From positions 1 to 12,089 of the forward strand of contig CAZXTL010000041.1 in assembly GCA_964643725.1 (NCBI GenBank): a stretch of DNA of 12,089 nt. The letters run 5' to 3'. Shown here one piece after another: positions 1 to 8,500 of the stretch. The stretch is from DYQY01 sp964643725 (GTDB taxonomy: Bacteria; Margulisbacteria; Riflemargulisbacteria; GWF2-35-9; DYQY01). Both the position numbers and the translations under genes were made by a program. Under the pieces are notes generated by a model. That model did no database searches. It worked only from the letters and a program-made list of their open reading frames with translations, and had not been told where the DNA came from. The first letter of the stretch is position 1; each line of letters begins with the position of its first letter.

Positions 1-1731
1 TACATCCACAACATGTGTACTACTATCTAAGTTGCTCACTATACTTGGTGTTGTTTCGTCATATTCATAGCTCATTACTGTCCACCAGTCACCAAAGTTC
101 CAAGCGTTATCTAATGCTCTAGCTCTTAAGTAATATGTATTAGTTCCACTCAATGTTCCTGGATTGTAACTATTTGGCTGTCCTGTTGCAGTTGCAGCAA
201 CTGATGAATTATTTGTGCCCCAATATACTTCATATCCATTTTCAGAAAGATTGCTTCCTCCATCATCAGAAGCATGACTCCAACTTAATGAACCAGGAGT
301 AGTATCGTTCGTCCATGTAACATTATTTGATGTTCCACCTATTCCAGGAGCAGTGGCATCTTTCTCGCTTTGCACCTCATAAGCACCAACATCAATAGTA
401 ACATCAAAAACTCTAGTATTTTCCAATAAATCAGTTTCAATATTATTAGAGTTTGCATTCCATAAAGCAAGAGAACCACCATTATGAGGCACACTATTAA
501 CATTTATACGATAGTCCCCATCTTCATAATCAACAAAGTGACTTGTTGTAAAGTCAGGAATCATATTAGAACTATTCATAACTGAAGGTAGCGAGGTGTC
601 TGTAAAAATACAGCTATTTACTGTGGCAGTATTGAAATAAGAATCTGTTCCTTCATTAAAATCTCCTACGAATATTGTGTTATATGCAAGTAAGTTGCCA
701 CTAACTGGACCACTTTCAAAAACATCATCATAATAAATTGCACCGTTGTTGGATACTAGCGTACAATTTATAAGGTTATTATCTCCCTCATAAAAACCAC
801 CAGCAGTAGTAGCGCTATTACTATAAATAAGCCCGTTTATAAGTGTATTTGTTCCTTTATAAAATCCACCACCGTTTCCAGCCGTGTTTAAATATACCTT
901 ACTGCTCACCAAAGTATTCGTTCCACCATTAAATGCACCACCAAAGCTAGCAGTGTTACTGTAGACATTGCTCATGGTTAAAGTGTTCGCGCCACTCCAG
1001 AAACCACCACCATCATTAGCACTGTTGCCATAAACACTACTTGCAGACAAAGAATTAGTGCCACTAAAAAACCCTCCACCACTCATTGCGGAAAGGTTAT
1101 TATAAACATAACTACTATTAATAATATTTACACCATAATAAAAACCGCCGCCATCAGAACTTGCACTATTTCCATCGACATTACAGCCACTTAATGTATT
1201 TGTTCCATAGAAAAACGCACCACCTTGAGAAGAACTATTTCCTTCTAGAACGCAACTAGCTAAATTAACTTTGCTATAACTACCTGTATTCTGCCCTATT
1301 GCACCACCATATATTGCTTGGTTGTTCAAAAAATTCACATTTGTCGCCTCCAACAAAAAAGCATCATCACTAACAGAAATATAAATGCTACCTCCACTGC
1401 CTCCACTTAACCCGTTCGTGAAAGTTATGTTAATTAACTTCATCGTAACTGCATATGAAGCATATATATGAATACCTGCGCCTTGAGCATCAATGAAAGT
1501 GCTACCAGAATAAATGCTTTGCAAAGTGACATTTTCTACATTTGGCCAGTTCAAGTTATAATTACCGAAACCATTATATGATGCATCATCCAAGAGTATA
1601 CTATCTCCTGAAACAGCAGCATTTAAAGCATCTTGAATTGTAGAGTATGGAGTAGAACCTATCTGGATGGCGGGGAAACCAACTGTTGCTACGAACATAC
1701 AAACCAATACAAGGCGCTTAAATAAAGACAT
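1..1731 (-). CDS. Secreted right-handed beta-helix (Pmp/pectin-lyase-fold-like) surface protein with FN3-like domain, 3' end outside window
   Basis: I read this frame directly: 577 codons from ATG at 1729-1731 to position 1 contain no stop, so the gene is cut by the left edge. The start is supported by AAGGAG at 1744-1749, 12 bases upstream. Residues 1-20 look like a signal peptide: MSLFKR followed by the hydrophobic run LVLVCMFVATVGF. Next comes PYSTIQDALNAAVSGDSILL, the usual opening of a right-handed beta-helix. Residues ~131-332 are coils of 20-22 residues with FxxN (FLNN, 134-137) and GGA[IF] (GGAI, 142-145) motifs, then GGGF..GTNTL..S.VY.N repeats. VGAYE at 448-452 matches the motif that closes many such beta-helix domains. 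Residues ~458-577 look like an FN3 domain (YEVYWGT, YYLRARALDNAWN). The family is exported, often adhesive, and some members are polysaccharide lyases. I see no catalytic residues, so an adhesin or surface protein is the safer reading. A C-terminal anchor or sorting domain would lie beyond the window. Confidence 0.9.
   Translation of the reverse strand, partial: MSLFKRLVLVCMFVATVGFPAIQIGSTPYSTIQDALNAAVSGDSILLDDASYNGFGNYNLNWPNVENVTLQSIYSGSTFIDAQGAGIHIYASYAVTMKLINITFTNGLSGGSGGSIYISVSDDAFLLEATNVNFLNNQAIYGGAIGQNTGSYSKVNLASCVLEGNSSSQGGAFFYGTNTLSGCNVDGNSASSDGGGFYYGVNIINSSYVYNNLSAMSGGGFFSGTNSLSASSVYGNSANDGGGFWSGANTLTMSNVYSNTASFGGAFNGGTNTLVSSKVYLNTAGNGGGFYKGTNTLINGLIYSNSATTAGGFYEGDNNLINCTLVSNNGAIYYDDVFESGPVSGNLLAYNTIFVGDFNEGTDSYFNTATVNSCIFTDTSLPSVMNSSNMIPDFTTSHFVDYEDGDYRINVNSVPHNGGSLALWNANSNNIETDLLENTRVFDVTIDVGAYEVQSEKDATAPGIGGTSNNVTWTNDTTPGSLSWSHASDDGGSNLSENGYEVYWGTNNSSVAATATGQPNSYNPGTLSGTNTYYLRARALDNAWNFGDWWTVMSYEYDETTPSIVSNLDSSTHVVDV
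736..1341 (-). repeat. Beta-helix coil repeats with FxxN / GGA motifs
   Basis: About nine consecutive coils of 20-22 residues (60-66 bp) lie in the beta-helix protein. A consensus coil reads VYxNSAxxGGGFxxGTNTL. Examples are NSASSDGGGFYYG, NSANDGGGFWSG, NTASFGGAFNGGTNTL and NTAGNGGGFYKGTNTL. On the plus strand the copies appear as 'accaccacc' boxes at roughly regular spacing. FxxN plus GGA[ILV] is the signature of chlamydial Pmp repeats (established knowledge). Here the first coil has both motifs, and later coils keep the GGA/GGG part with VYxN or IYSN in place of FxxN. The copies have diverged at DNA level, so this is not a recent expansion. Confidence 0.8.
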
Positions 1732-1733
1732 AA

Positions 1734-1910
1734 TTAGGAAATACTCCTTGCAGAAATATGAATGTTTTCTGCATTAAAAGAAGCAATAAATAGAGCTGTT
1801 ATAAGGGAAATAAGCACTGCAAAACTAATGCTATGAATAATAGTAATTTCAAAGAAATAAAGACAATAGTAACCAAGGCATAGAAATGCCGTTAGTTGTA
1901 TTTTATTCAA
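1734..1910 (-). CDS. Possible small membrane protein, 58 residues, TTG start
   Basis: The minus strand is open from the TTG at 1908-1910 to a TAA at 1734-1736. The predicted product starts MNKIQLTAFLCLGYYCLYFF, then has a second hydrophobic stretch (ISFAVLISLITALFIASF) and ends polar with SARSIS. Two membrane-spanning helices are plausible. A G-rich stretch (GGCGGGGG) lies a few bases before the TTG and could serve as a weak ribosome binding site. The stop is 2 bases before the ATG of the beta-helix gene, and the Shine-Dalgarno of that gene lies in the last codons, which would suit translational coupling. Against it: there is no ATG, I recognise no homologue, and T-rich DNA easily gives hydrophobic chance ORFs. 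It may simply be 5' leader. Confidence 0.25.
   Translation of the reverse strand: MNKIQLTAFLCLGYYCLYFFEITIIHSISFAVLISLITALFIASFNAENIHISARSIS
1744..1749 (-). promoter_or_regulatory. Ribosome binding site AAGGAG of the beta-helix gene
   Basis: The minus strand reads AAGGAG here, followed by 12 bases and the ATG at 1731. It is a near-perfect Shine-Dalgarno core with slightly long spacing. It fixes the start of the downstream gene. It also lies inside the last codons of a possible small ORF and touches the base of a perfect stem-loop (1749-1773). Confidence 0.75.
1749..1773 (-). promoter_or_regulatory. Perfect 8-bp stem-loop abutting the Shine-Dalgarno
   Basis: The minus strand reads TGCAGAAA, a 9-base loop, then TTTCTGCA, an uninterrupted 8-bp inverted repeat. 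The final A of the stem is the first A of AAGGAG. In the mRNA the hairpin would sit directly 5' of the ribosome binding site without covering it. Possible roles are mRNA stabilisation, a ribosome standby structure or a protein-binding site. There is no T-run after it, so it is not a terminator. The structure is seen directly; any function is inference. Confidence 0.45.
1877..1890. other. Small perfect inverted repeat in the leader
   Basis: GGCAT, a 4-base loop AGAA, then ATGCC: a perfect 5-bp hairpin in the intergenic leader. No U-run follows on either strand, so it is not a terminator. It falls within the possible small ORF. No function can be assigned. Confidence 0.3.
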
Positions 1911-1949
1911 AACAAAAGCCCCCGCCTTAATTTTTTTCTACATCAAAGA

Positions 1950-1967
1950 CCAGCTTAAAACTGCTGG
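1950..1967. other. Small perfect inverted repeat CCAGC/GCTGG
   Basis: A 5-bp inverted repeat, CCAGC and GCTGG with an 8-base AT-rich loop, lies in the leader between the predicted promoter and the beta-helix gene. There is no adjacent T-run in the direction of transcription. It could be a leader structure or chance. Confidence 0.25.
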
Positions 1968-1996
1968 ATAAAGAATAAGAAAAGTCACCATTGGAA

Positions 1997-2002
1997 ATTA
2001 TA
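1997..2002 (-). promoter_or_regulatory. Consensus TATAAT -10 element, no good -35
   Basis: The minus strand carries an exact TATAAT preceded by TG. At the expected -35 distance I find only GTTCAT or AGTTCA, which are poor. The A of an ATG (1989-1991) sits six bases downstream, about where transcription would start. That ATG opens only a 17-codon frame ending in TAG (1938-1940), in phase with the possible small membrane ORF. AT-rich DNA makes chance TATAAT common. Confidence 0.2.
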
Positions 2003-2060
2003 CACCAAAGCATTAAAACATGAACTACTATTAAAAGACTCAAACCTAACAGAGACAAGG

Positions 2061-2089
2061 ATTACAACAAGAACTCTCTAACAATTCAA
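2061..2089 (-). promoter_or_regulatory. Candidate sigma-70-type promoter for the beta-helix gene
   Basis: The minus strand reads TTGAAT (2084-2089), exactly 17 bases, then TGTAAT (2061-2066). This is 4/6 and 5/6 to the vegetative consensus at ideal spacing. Transcription would start near 2054 and give a leader of about 320 bases before the ATG at 1731, enough for the stem-loops and the possible small ORF. It is the best -35/-10 pair I found in the intergenic region. A housekeeping promoter of this type is assumed, as the host is unknown. Confidence 0.4.
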
Positions 2090-2176
2090 GCCCTCTTATC
2101 GTTATCGCAAAAAGCACGTTTATTTGGGCATTTTTTGCATTTTGACCGACGGGACAACAAAAAAGGGGTTTCAATC

Positions 2177-2207
2177 AAAAAAGCACAGCAAGGCCTTTAA
2201 AGTGGCC
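2177..2207 (-). terminator. Weak possible intrinsic terminator of the giant gene
   Basis: About 50 bases after the stop of the giant gene the minus strand has GGCC, an 8-base loop and GGCC (2192-2207). After a 9-base gap comes a run of six T (2177-2182). The stem is only 4 bp and the T-run is not adjacent, so it is poor by the usual criteria. A nearby GAGGC can also pair with GCCTT, giving an alternative fold. It is the only terminator-like element between the two genes. Confidence 0.25.
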
Positions 2208-2221
2208 ACAAAGAAGCCTCA

Positions 2222-2341
2222 TACCATAAATTATACATATGATAATAAGTGAATCGATTAATGGATAACTCCTATGACCCATTGGTCAAGGATTGTTTTC
2301 GCTGAACCATCATAAATTATCATAGGATAACTACCCATTGG
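2222..2341 (-). repeat. Diverged tandem duplication spanning the gene's stop codon
   Basis: On the minus strand, 2341-2305 reads CCAATGGGT, AGTTATCC, TATG, ATAATTTATG, then ATGGT without interruption. The same blocks recur in the same order at 2285-2222: CCAATGGGT, six extra bases, AGTTATCC, about 23 extra bases holding the stop codon, TATG, T, ATAATTTATG, GT. The copies are read in different frames (PMGSYP versus QWVIGVIH). I read this as a duplication at the 3' end with later insertions. Chance cannot be fully excluded for AT-rich DNA, but four collinear blocks make it unlikely. Confidence 0.6.
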
Positions 2342-2572
2342 CAACTTGTGCCCAGACTGGTCTGTTCCATCCCAAATCAATTCATTATTACCCTCTTTGC
2401 CACCATTCTGCCCAGCAAAACAATACCTTTCATAAACCTTCTTGCCAAAAATGTTATAGACCTTAATAGTTAAATCCATGTCTCTATTTAGAAAATACGT
2501 GATGGTGGTGTCTTTGATGTTGGAATTAAATGGATTTGGATAATTAGATAGCTTAGTAAGCATTCCTGGAGG
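2258..2572 (-). other. C-terminal sorting / FlgD-like Ig domain
   Basis: The last 104 residues open with PPGMLTKLSNYPNPFN and contain TTITYFLNRDMDLTIKVYN, FGKKVYE, an ELIWDGTDQSGHKLPMGSYP motif and a final beta strand. This is the pattern of the C-terminal domain called type IX sorting domain A in Bacteroidota and FlgD Ig-like in other phyla (established knowledge). In exported proteins it directs secretion and surface anchoring. The terminal residues DQWVIGVIH lie in a duplicated DNA segment (see the duplication at 2222-2341). Whether the host has a type IX apparatus cannot be judged here. Confidence 0.7.
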
Positions 2573-5500
2573 TAAACTAGTTTGAATACTCCCTTGCTTT
2601 AACAAAGCATCTGATATTAAACCAGCTGAGTTATAAGCATAAGCCTTGTAATAATAAGAAGTATAAGGGTGAAGCCCACCTATATCCGCCCCTGCATTAA
2701 TAACACCTGAAGCATTTGGGGTTGCAACATTAACTATTAACCACCTTGGATCCTCTCCTTTTCTTGACCAAACTTCAACACGAGTTACCGCAGAAACATC
2801 TTCGTTAACTACACCCCAAAGAACCGAATGAACAAACTGATTCGGCAATTGTGATACAGAAAGTTCTTGAGAAGCAAAAACAGGCCTAGTAAGGTCTGCA
2901 GTAACAACCTTTACAAAAACATCGCTTTCCAGATTGGAACTATTTATAAGTTTAAGCTCCACATTGTATGCCTCAGCTTGCTCTAAGGGAATATTATATA
3001 CCGTTAAAAACCTTGCAACCTTATCAGGCAAGCTAAGAAGCGAAGACCCTGAAGAAACGACAACATCTATCATTACCGTCCAAGTCAAAACAACTTCGTT
3101 ACTTGCTGCATTAACTAATCTTAGTTTCACATTACTGGAAGCATCTCTCACATCTACAGATGCTAATAAATTGAAACTAACAACTGTATTGAAGTAATTG
3201 GCCATACGAGCTTTCGGTTTACGAGGATGCGCTGAGCTCTTAATGTTAATTGTAGTCGTATTGTACGTATAAGACAAAGATATCGAAGGACTAGCAATCA
3301 CGCATCCATCCGAAAGCGTTAATTTAACAGTCGACGGAGAATAAGCTCCAACGTCAACAAACAAGGAAAGAGTCAGCCCAGCCTCATTTAAAGCAACACC
3401 TCGAGCCAATCCAAGCGTATGCCTACCGGAAGATATAGCCCCACTATACAATTCTTCATTTCCAAGAGTCAAAACAGCTGTCAATCTATCGACAGAAACT
3501 CCTGAATAATCAACCGTTATAATAATAGCTGAAACAGTTGTCAGCTCATAGTCTGTTCTTAAATACATATCTAATACCTTATTGGATGTTGTTTGTTCAA
3601 AAAGGGCATCGTCTAGCATAAACATAGGACGTACAGAAACTCTCGGGATGTAAGATAAAAGGTTAAAGCTAACCAAATGATTACTGGAGACCACTGGCAA
3701 CATGGAGCTATCATTGCCAACCAAAAAAGAACTCGTACTAGAAAAACTTAAATTAAACGCTTGTACCGCTTGAGAAGTATATCCAATATCAGCTACAATA
3801 TATAATTGCTGTTGCGTATCTTCGATGATCTGAAACGGTGAAAAATTCACATAGATCCTTGAGTTCTCTATATATATTTTGTTATCATGAGCGTTTATTT
3901 TCTTTTTATCATATGCTAATAATTCGTCATGGATAAACTGATACTCTCCACCCATACTCCTTTTCTTATAAAGCCTAATATTAGAAAAAATATTATCTGT
4001 AATATTCGAGGATTTATTTAATATGAATCCAGAAAAAGAACCATTTCCTTGAAGTGCTTGAATTGATAAATCATAAAGAACAATATCAGACTCTCCCATT
4101 CTCACGTTTATCGTTGGAACAGGATTCCTGCCTAACAAAATATCACTCTTTCTACGAGCAATATAAATTGGCCCAGAATTAATTGGAAATTTCTCAGAAT
4201 CCACCTCAAGATTACCATCTACCAATAAGTCAGAAGTAGAAATAATAACACTAAAAAAATTACTGCTAATTGCATGAGAACTAACATTCATAACAAGCTC
4301 ATAAATAGTTGCACCACCGCCAGGAATCTCTGGATTGTTAAAAAAACTTAATAAAGTTGTATTCTTAGTTAAAAAACCAGTATTTGTCAAAACTGTTCTA
4401 GAATCTATCACATCATTGTTTCTTTTTACTAAGTAAACACCTGCTGTGTCAGAATCATATATCTGTCCAGTAACAGTTATTCTAATAGTTTCCATGCCTA
4501 AAAAACTAGTATTATCTTGAAGCTGAAAACTCATAATTCTCGCACCGGCCTCACCCATCATAACGCTATCCACCAACCTGTTAAAAGTTACAAGTTTTAT
4601 AGATGGAACATATACATGCACAACAGAATCTCCAGCCAACATCTCTCTTGCATCATCTATTGAATAAACTCTAAAAGGAGTTCCATCATCGCTTCTGTTC
4701 ACACTTATACTAAAATAAGCATCTCCTATAAGACTCTCGTCTCTACTCACACTAATAGAAGAAGAATAGTAAGTGCCATAAATATTATCAGTTGAAACAA
4801 AATTCAAAGAAAGAATTTGCTCTCTTCCATCTGGCCAAATAAAACTAATATCAGGAGTATTTGGGTTTACCTCAAAAATATTAAAGGTTAACATGTAATC
4901 TCCAGGGAAAAAACTATTTCCTCCTGAAGTCTGTACAATAACATAATTTACTCCCTCTCTTTCTCCAGGCACATATTCAATTGAAGCTAATGTGCTATGC
5001 GTAATTATATGCCCTACCCTATCCATAACCCACAAATAAACCTTCTTATGACCAGATTGAAAATTATTAAAATAATACTCAACAGGCTTAACATATCTCC
5101 AACCTGCAGAGTTTCTATTTGGACTACCTATGTTTTCTTCACCAAATTCCTCACCCATCATCCAAGCCACATGGTCAGGATCACTAGCCATGTCTACGTC
5201 GACCACCAAGTCATTTGTCTTATGTATATAGGTAGTATCCTTATCTTTCAAAGTAAAAAAGGTTGGGGGCAAGATACTCCTATCCAAATAGAACAATCTT
5301 CCAGCTACTATTGCTGCACCTGAATTACCTGCCCTATCAACCAAGTCTACAGTCCATTGATAAGTGCCTTCCTGTATGCTTTGAGATATTGACCACGTCA
5401 CCAAATAAGTAACATTATTTATCTTAACAAGATTAAAAGTTACATCAGAACCACCAATAAATGTCATAAAATTAGGAGTTGTTTGAACTGACTCACTTAG

Positions 5501-8500
5501 GTTAATTGTGACAACAACAGCACCACCAGTAAAGTAACCATTATTCGGCATTTCAATTGAAGCAACGTAAGGCTGTGTATCATCATAATTTATAGTTATA
5601 ACAGCGCGCATTGAGGATATCTGATTATTGAAATTCTTTGTCCATAAATATAAAGTTTTTTGCTCATTAATATAATTCTTAAAAGTATATTTTACCGGTC
5701 TTTCTGAAACCCAAAAGCTACTAGAAACCCCTGGAGAAGCACTTTGGTCTTCATTAAGCAACCAAGCAACTGCCTGTTCATCGTTTCCAATGGAAACACC
5801 AATAGTCTGATCATTTGTCCACACGTCGCTAGCATCGTAGGTATTATTTCTTTGCGCACTTAAATCTAAATCATAGACATTAATTGTAGGAATTTTGACT
5901 ATAGTGTTAATAATCAATCTGTTCTGAAAATCATTCGAATCAAATCTAATTGACGATATCGCCGAAAAGTCTTCGAATGCTCTAGTTCTCGCCTGCATTA
6001 CAAATCTAGCCGGACCATCTCCGGAATTAGTATTTACTACAAACGAACCATAATACTTATAAATCATACCATTTCGAGTTAAGCCGCTAATAGCTATTGG
6101 AATCTGACTCTGTCCGACATCCATTAAAACGTAAAAAGAAGGAGTAGCAAAAATCCCACTCTCTATATTGTCTATATTTAAAGTTACAAACACAGTGCCT
6201 GTAACTATTGCCATAGGATGCATACTGATATCTACTGTTACACCTGGAATATTTGGAGAAACAGTTGAATCGTAAATAATAGTTCCTGCCATAAATTTAG
6301 TATTATATGCCTTATCCATAACCCATAAGACTATATTTTTTGTTCCTTGAACCTCTGACATTCGATATGTTACGGGCGCTTCTGCAAACCAATCCTGGAA
6401 ATAATTATCTATAACTACTCCTGTATTCTCTGTAACATACCACCTATACACCTCACCAGGCGGCGGCTCAGTAACTTTATAAAACAACTTAATCTCTCTT
6501 TCATTAGTATAAAGCATGCCCCCTGTATCCATATCTTGGATAAACAAATAATCTATATTAGAGGAAGTAAAGTCAAAAACCATAACAGCTCCAAAACTTA
6601 TTATGGTGCCACAATTATTGGCATTATCTGATATTTTCGCATAAAACATACCTGTCCCAGCCATCCCAGAGGTAACGACTATACTTGATGTAATAAAAGA
6701 ATAAGCCCCAGCTACATTGTAAACCAGATCTCTCCTTACCCCGTTAATGGTCATCCAGAACGAAGGAGTCGGAGCATTTTCCGCGTCAAATATCTCGCTT
6801 AAATTAATTGTTATATTAAAAGTTCCTATATTCATATGCCCTTGATTACCAACCATTATGCTTTCTATCCAAGGATCTATTGTGTCATAGGTAATTCTAG
6901 TCATTACCGACTGCGGTGAAACCTTTGACGTCTGATCCTTCGTCCACAAATATAATGTTTTAACCTCATTCTTGTTATTCCAAAAAACATGTTCTACTGG
7001 TCTATCATATTTCCAAAGGATATCATTAGACAAAGGCTGAGAGTCATATTCCTTTATTAACCAAGCAGTTGCTTGATAATCGTTACTTATCCTTAATCCA
7101 ACAACTTGGTCATTAGAATACCGACTACTTAGGGTATCTATGTCAAACGCAACTATTACAGACAATAACACATTAGTACTTACTTCTAGAACATTAGAAG
7201 TCAACATGCCACCGCTCCCGTTAATTTTAAAAAGTTCAGAAAAATATGGATTATTTATATATATGCTATTTCCAGCATTGTCTGTCACCATAAAAACAAA
7301 GTACCCAGGCCCGTCACCTGTATAAGTTGATATAGATAAGGTGCTAACATAAATATTAGGAATCACTGACTGATTCAACGTTAGCATTATTGGAATACGA
7401 TTAAATGGTACAAAGAAAATATTTGGAGTTGAAGCAATTCCACTCGCAACATTTACAACATTGAAAGAAAGCCTGAAATTGCCTTCAGGTAGAGCCAAAG
7501 GATTAGCAGAAATATCCATAATAACTCCAGGGATAGCCGTATCCAATAAAATACTAGCACTTGCAAAAGAAATATTTCCAGCTCTATCCTTGACCCACAA
7601 GCCGAGTTTATTAAGCCCTATATTTTGCGTTATTTGATAGACGTCAATAGTAGAAGACCAGTCGTGCGAAGTAGACGCATTATAGAGCATGTCCTCTGTG
7701 GCGATATATCCAACAAACTCATTAACACTAATTATTACTCTAACATTTCTGCTATTTGAATAAACCTTACTTCCAGAATCTAAATCCATCAACTCCAGAG
7801 TCACAACTGGATTTGTCCTATCAATAAAAATGTTGGAAACTGCAAAGGACTGATTGCTTAATCGATTAACTGCATTATCCGTGGCATTATACTGTATATG
7901 ATGAGTTCCCTCACTTGTACCACTGGTTATGACATACTCACCTATAAATGTCGAAGCACTTACTCTTAGAAGAGAAAAACTTACAGGAAACTGTAAAAGT
8001 TCATCGACAACACATATTTCAGGAGTTACCAACAATGACTCTGAAAAATTAAAAGTAATATTATATGTTCCTTCTCTTAAATAAAAACTTCCTCCTATGG
8101 CATTTACATTTTCTGTACCCGTTAATGCTATTCTTTTAACCAGCTGAGTGCTCAGTACTGGATTAGTAACATCATAAGTTATATGCGTTGTTGTTAAAGC
8201 AACATTTCCAGCAATATCCTTTACCCACAAATATATTACTTTAACTTCTTCCCTTAAATAATTTAGTCTATATTCAAAAGGTTTAATATCACTCCAATTC
8301 CTATCCTCTACAGAAGGTGTTGTTGCTTGAGTTTCACTAATCAACCATTTAATAATACCATTTTCAGCATTTATACTTACACCCATAACCTGATCATTTA
8401 AATAATCATAAAACCCACTACTCTTATCAAAAACATCTACACTTAAAACAAAAATACCCGTATCAAATGTAACTCTATTCCTTCCTTCTATCCAAGTTTC

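Larger units (their letters stand above)
1732..2257. other. 526-base intergenic region between the two surface-protein genes
   Basis: No convincing long ORF lies here on either strand. On the minus strand I see, in order of transcription: the duplicated flank of the giant gene (to ~2222), a weak terminator (2177-2207), a promoter candidate (2061-2089), a second TATAAT (1997-2002), two 5-bp inverted repeats, the possible small membrane ORF and the stem-loop next to the ribosome binding site. Two imperfect direct repeats also occur: ATCGCAAAAAGCAC (2104-2117) resembles ATCAAAAAAGCAC (2174-2186), and GCATTTT appears twice within 2129-2144. I recognise no riboswitch or tRNA. Confidence 0.6.

Noticed and set aside
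736..1341. Recent DNA-level tandem repeat (minisatellite) in the beta-helix gene
   Set aside because: The coils match as protein, but the DNA copies differ at many positions and in length, so they are ancient structural repeats.
1911..1937. GC-rich box plus T7 run (1931-1937) as a plus-strand terminator
   Set aside because: The GCCCCCGCC has no complementary partner nearby, so no stem can form before the T-run, and there is no plus-strand gene to terminate.
1938..1940. TAG read-through or recoding joining the 17-codon ORF to the small membrane ORF
   Set aside because: A single in-frame TAG in an unconfirmed ORF is no evidence for recoding. The two long genes contain no in-frame stops that would require it.
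2165..2176. GGGGTTTCAATC, resembling the start or end of some CRISPR repeats
   Set aside because: It occurs once, with no regularly spaced copies in the window. It is not an array.
2101..2260. A riboswitch or small RNA in the left flank of the giant gene
   Set aside because: I found no recognised aptamer core motif and only short stems. Nothing beyond a weak terminator is supported.
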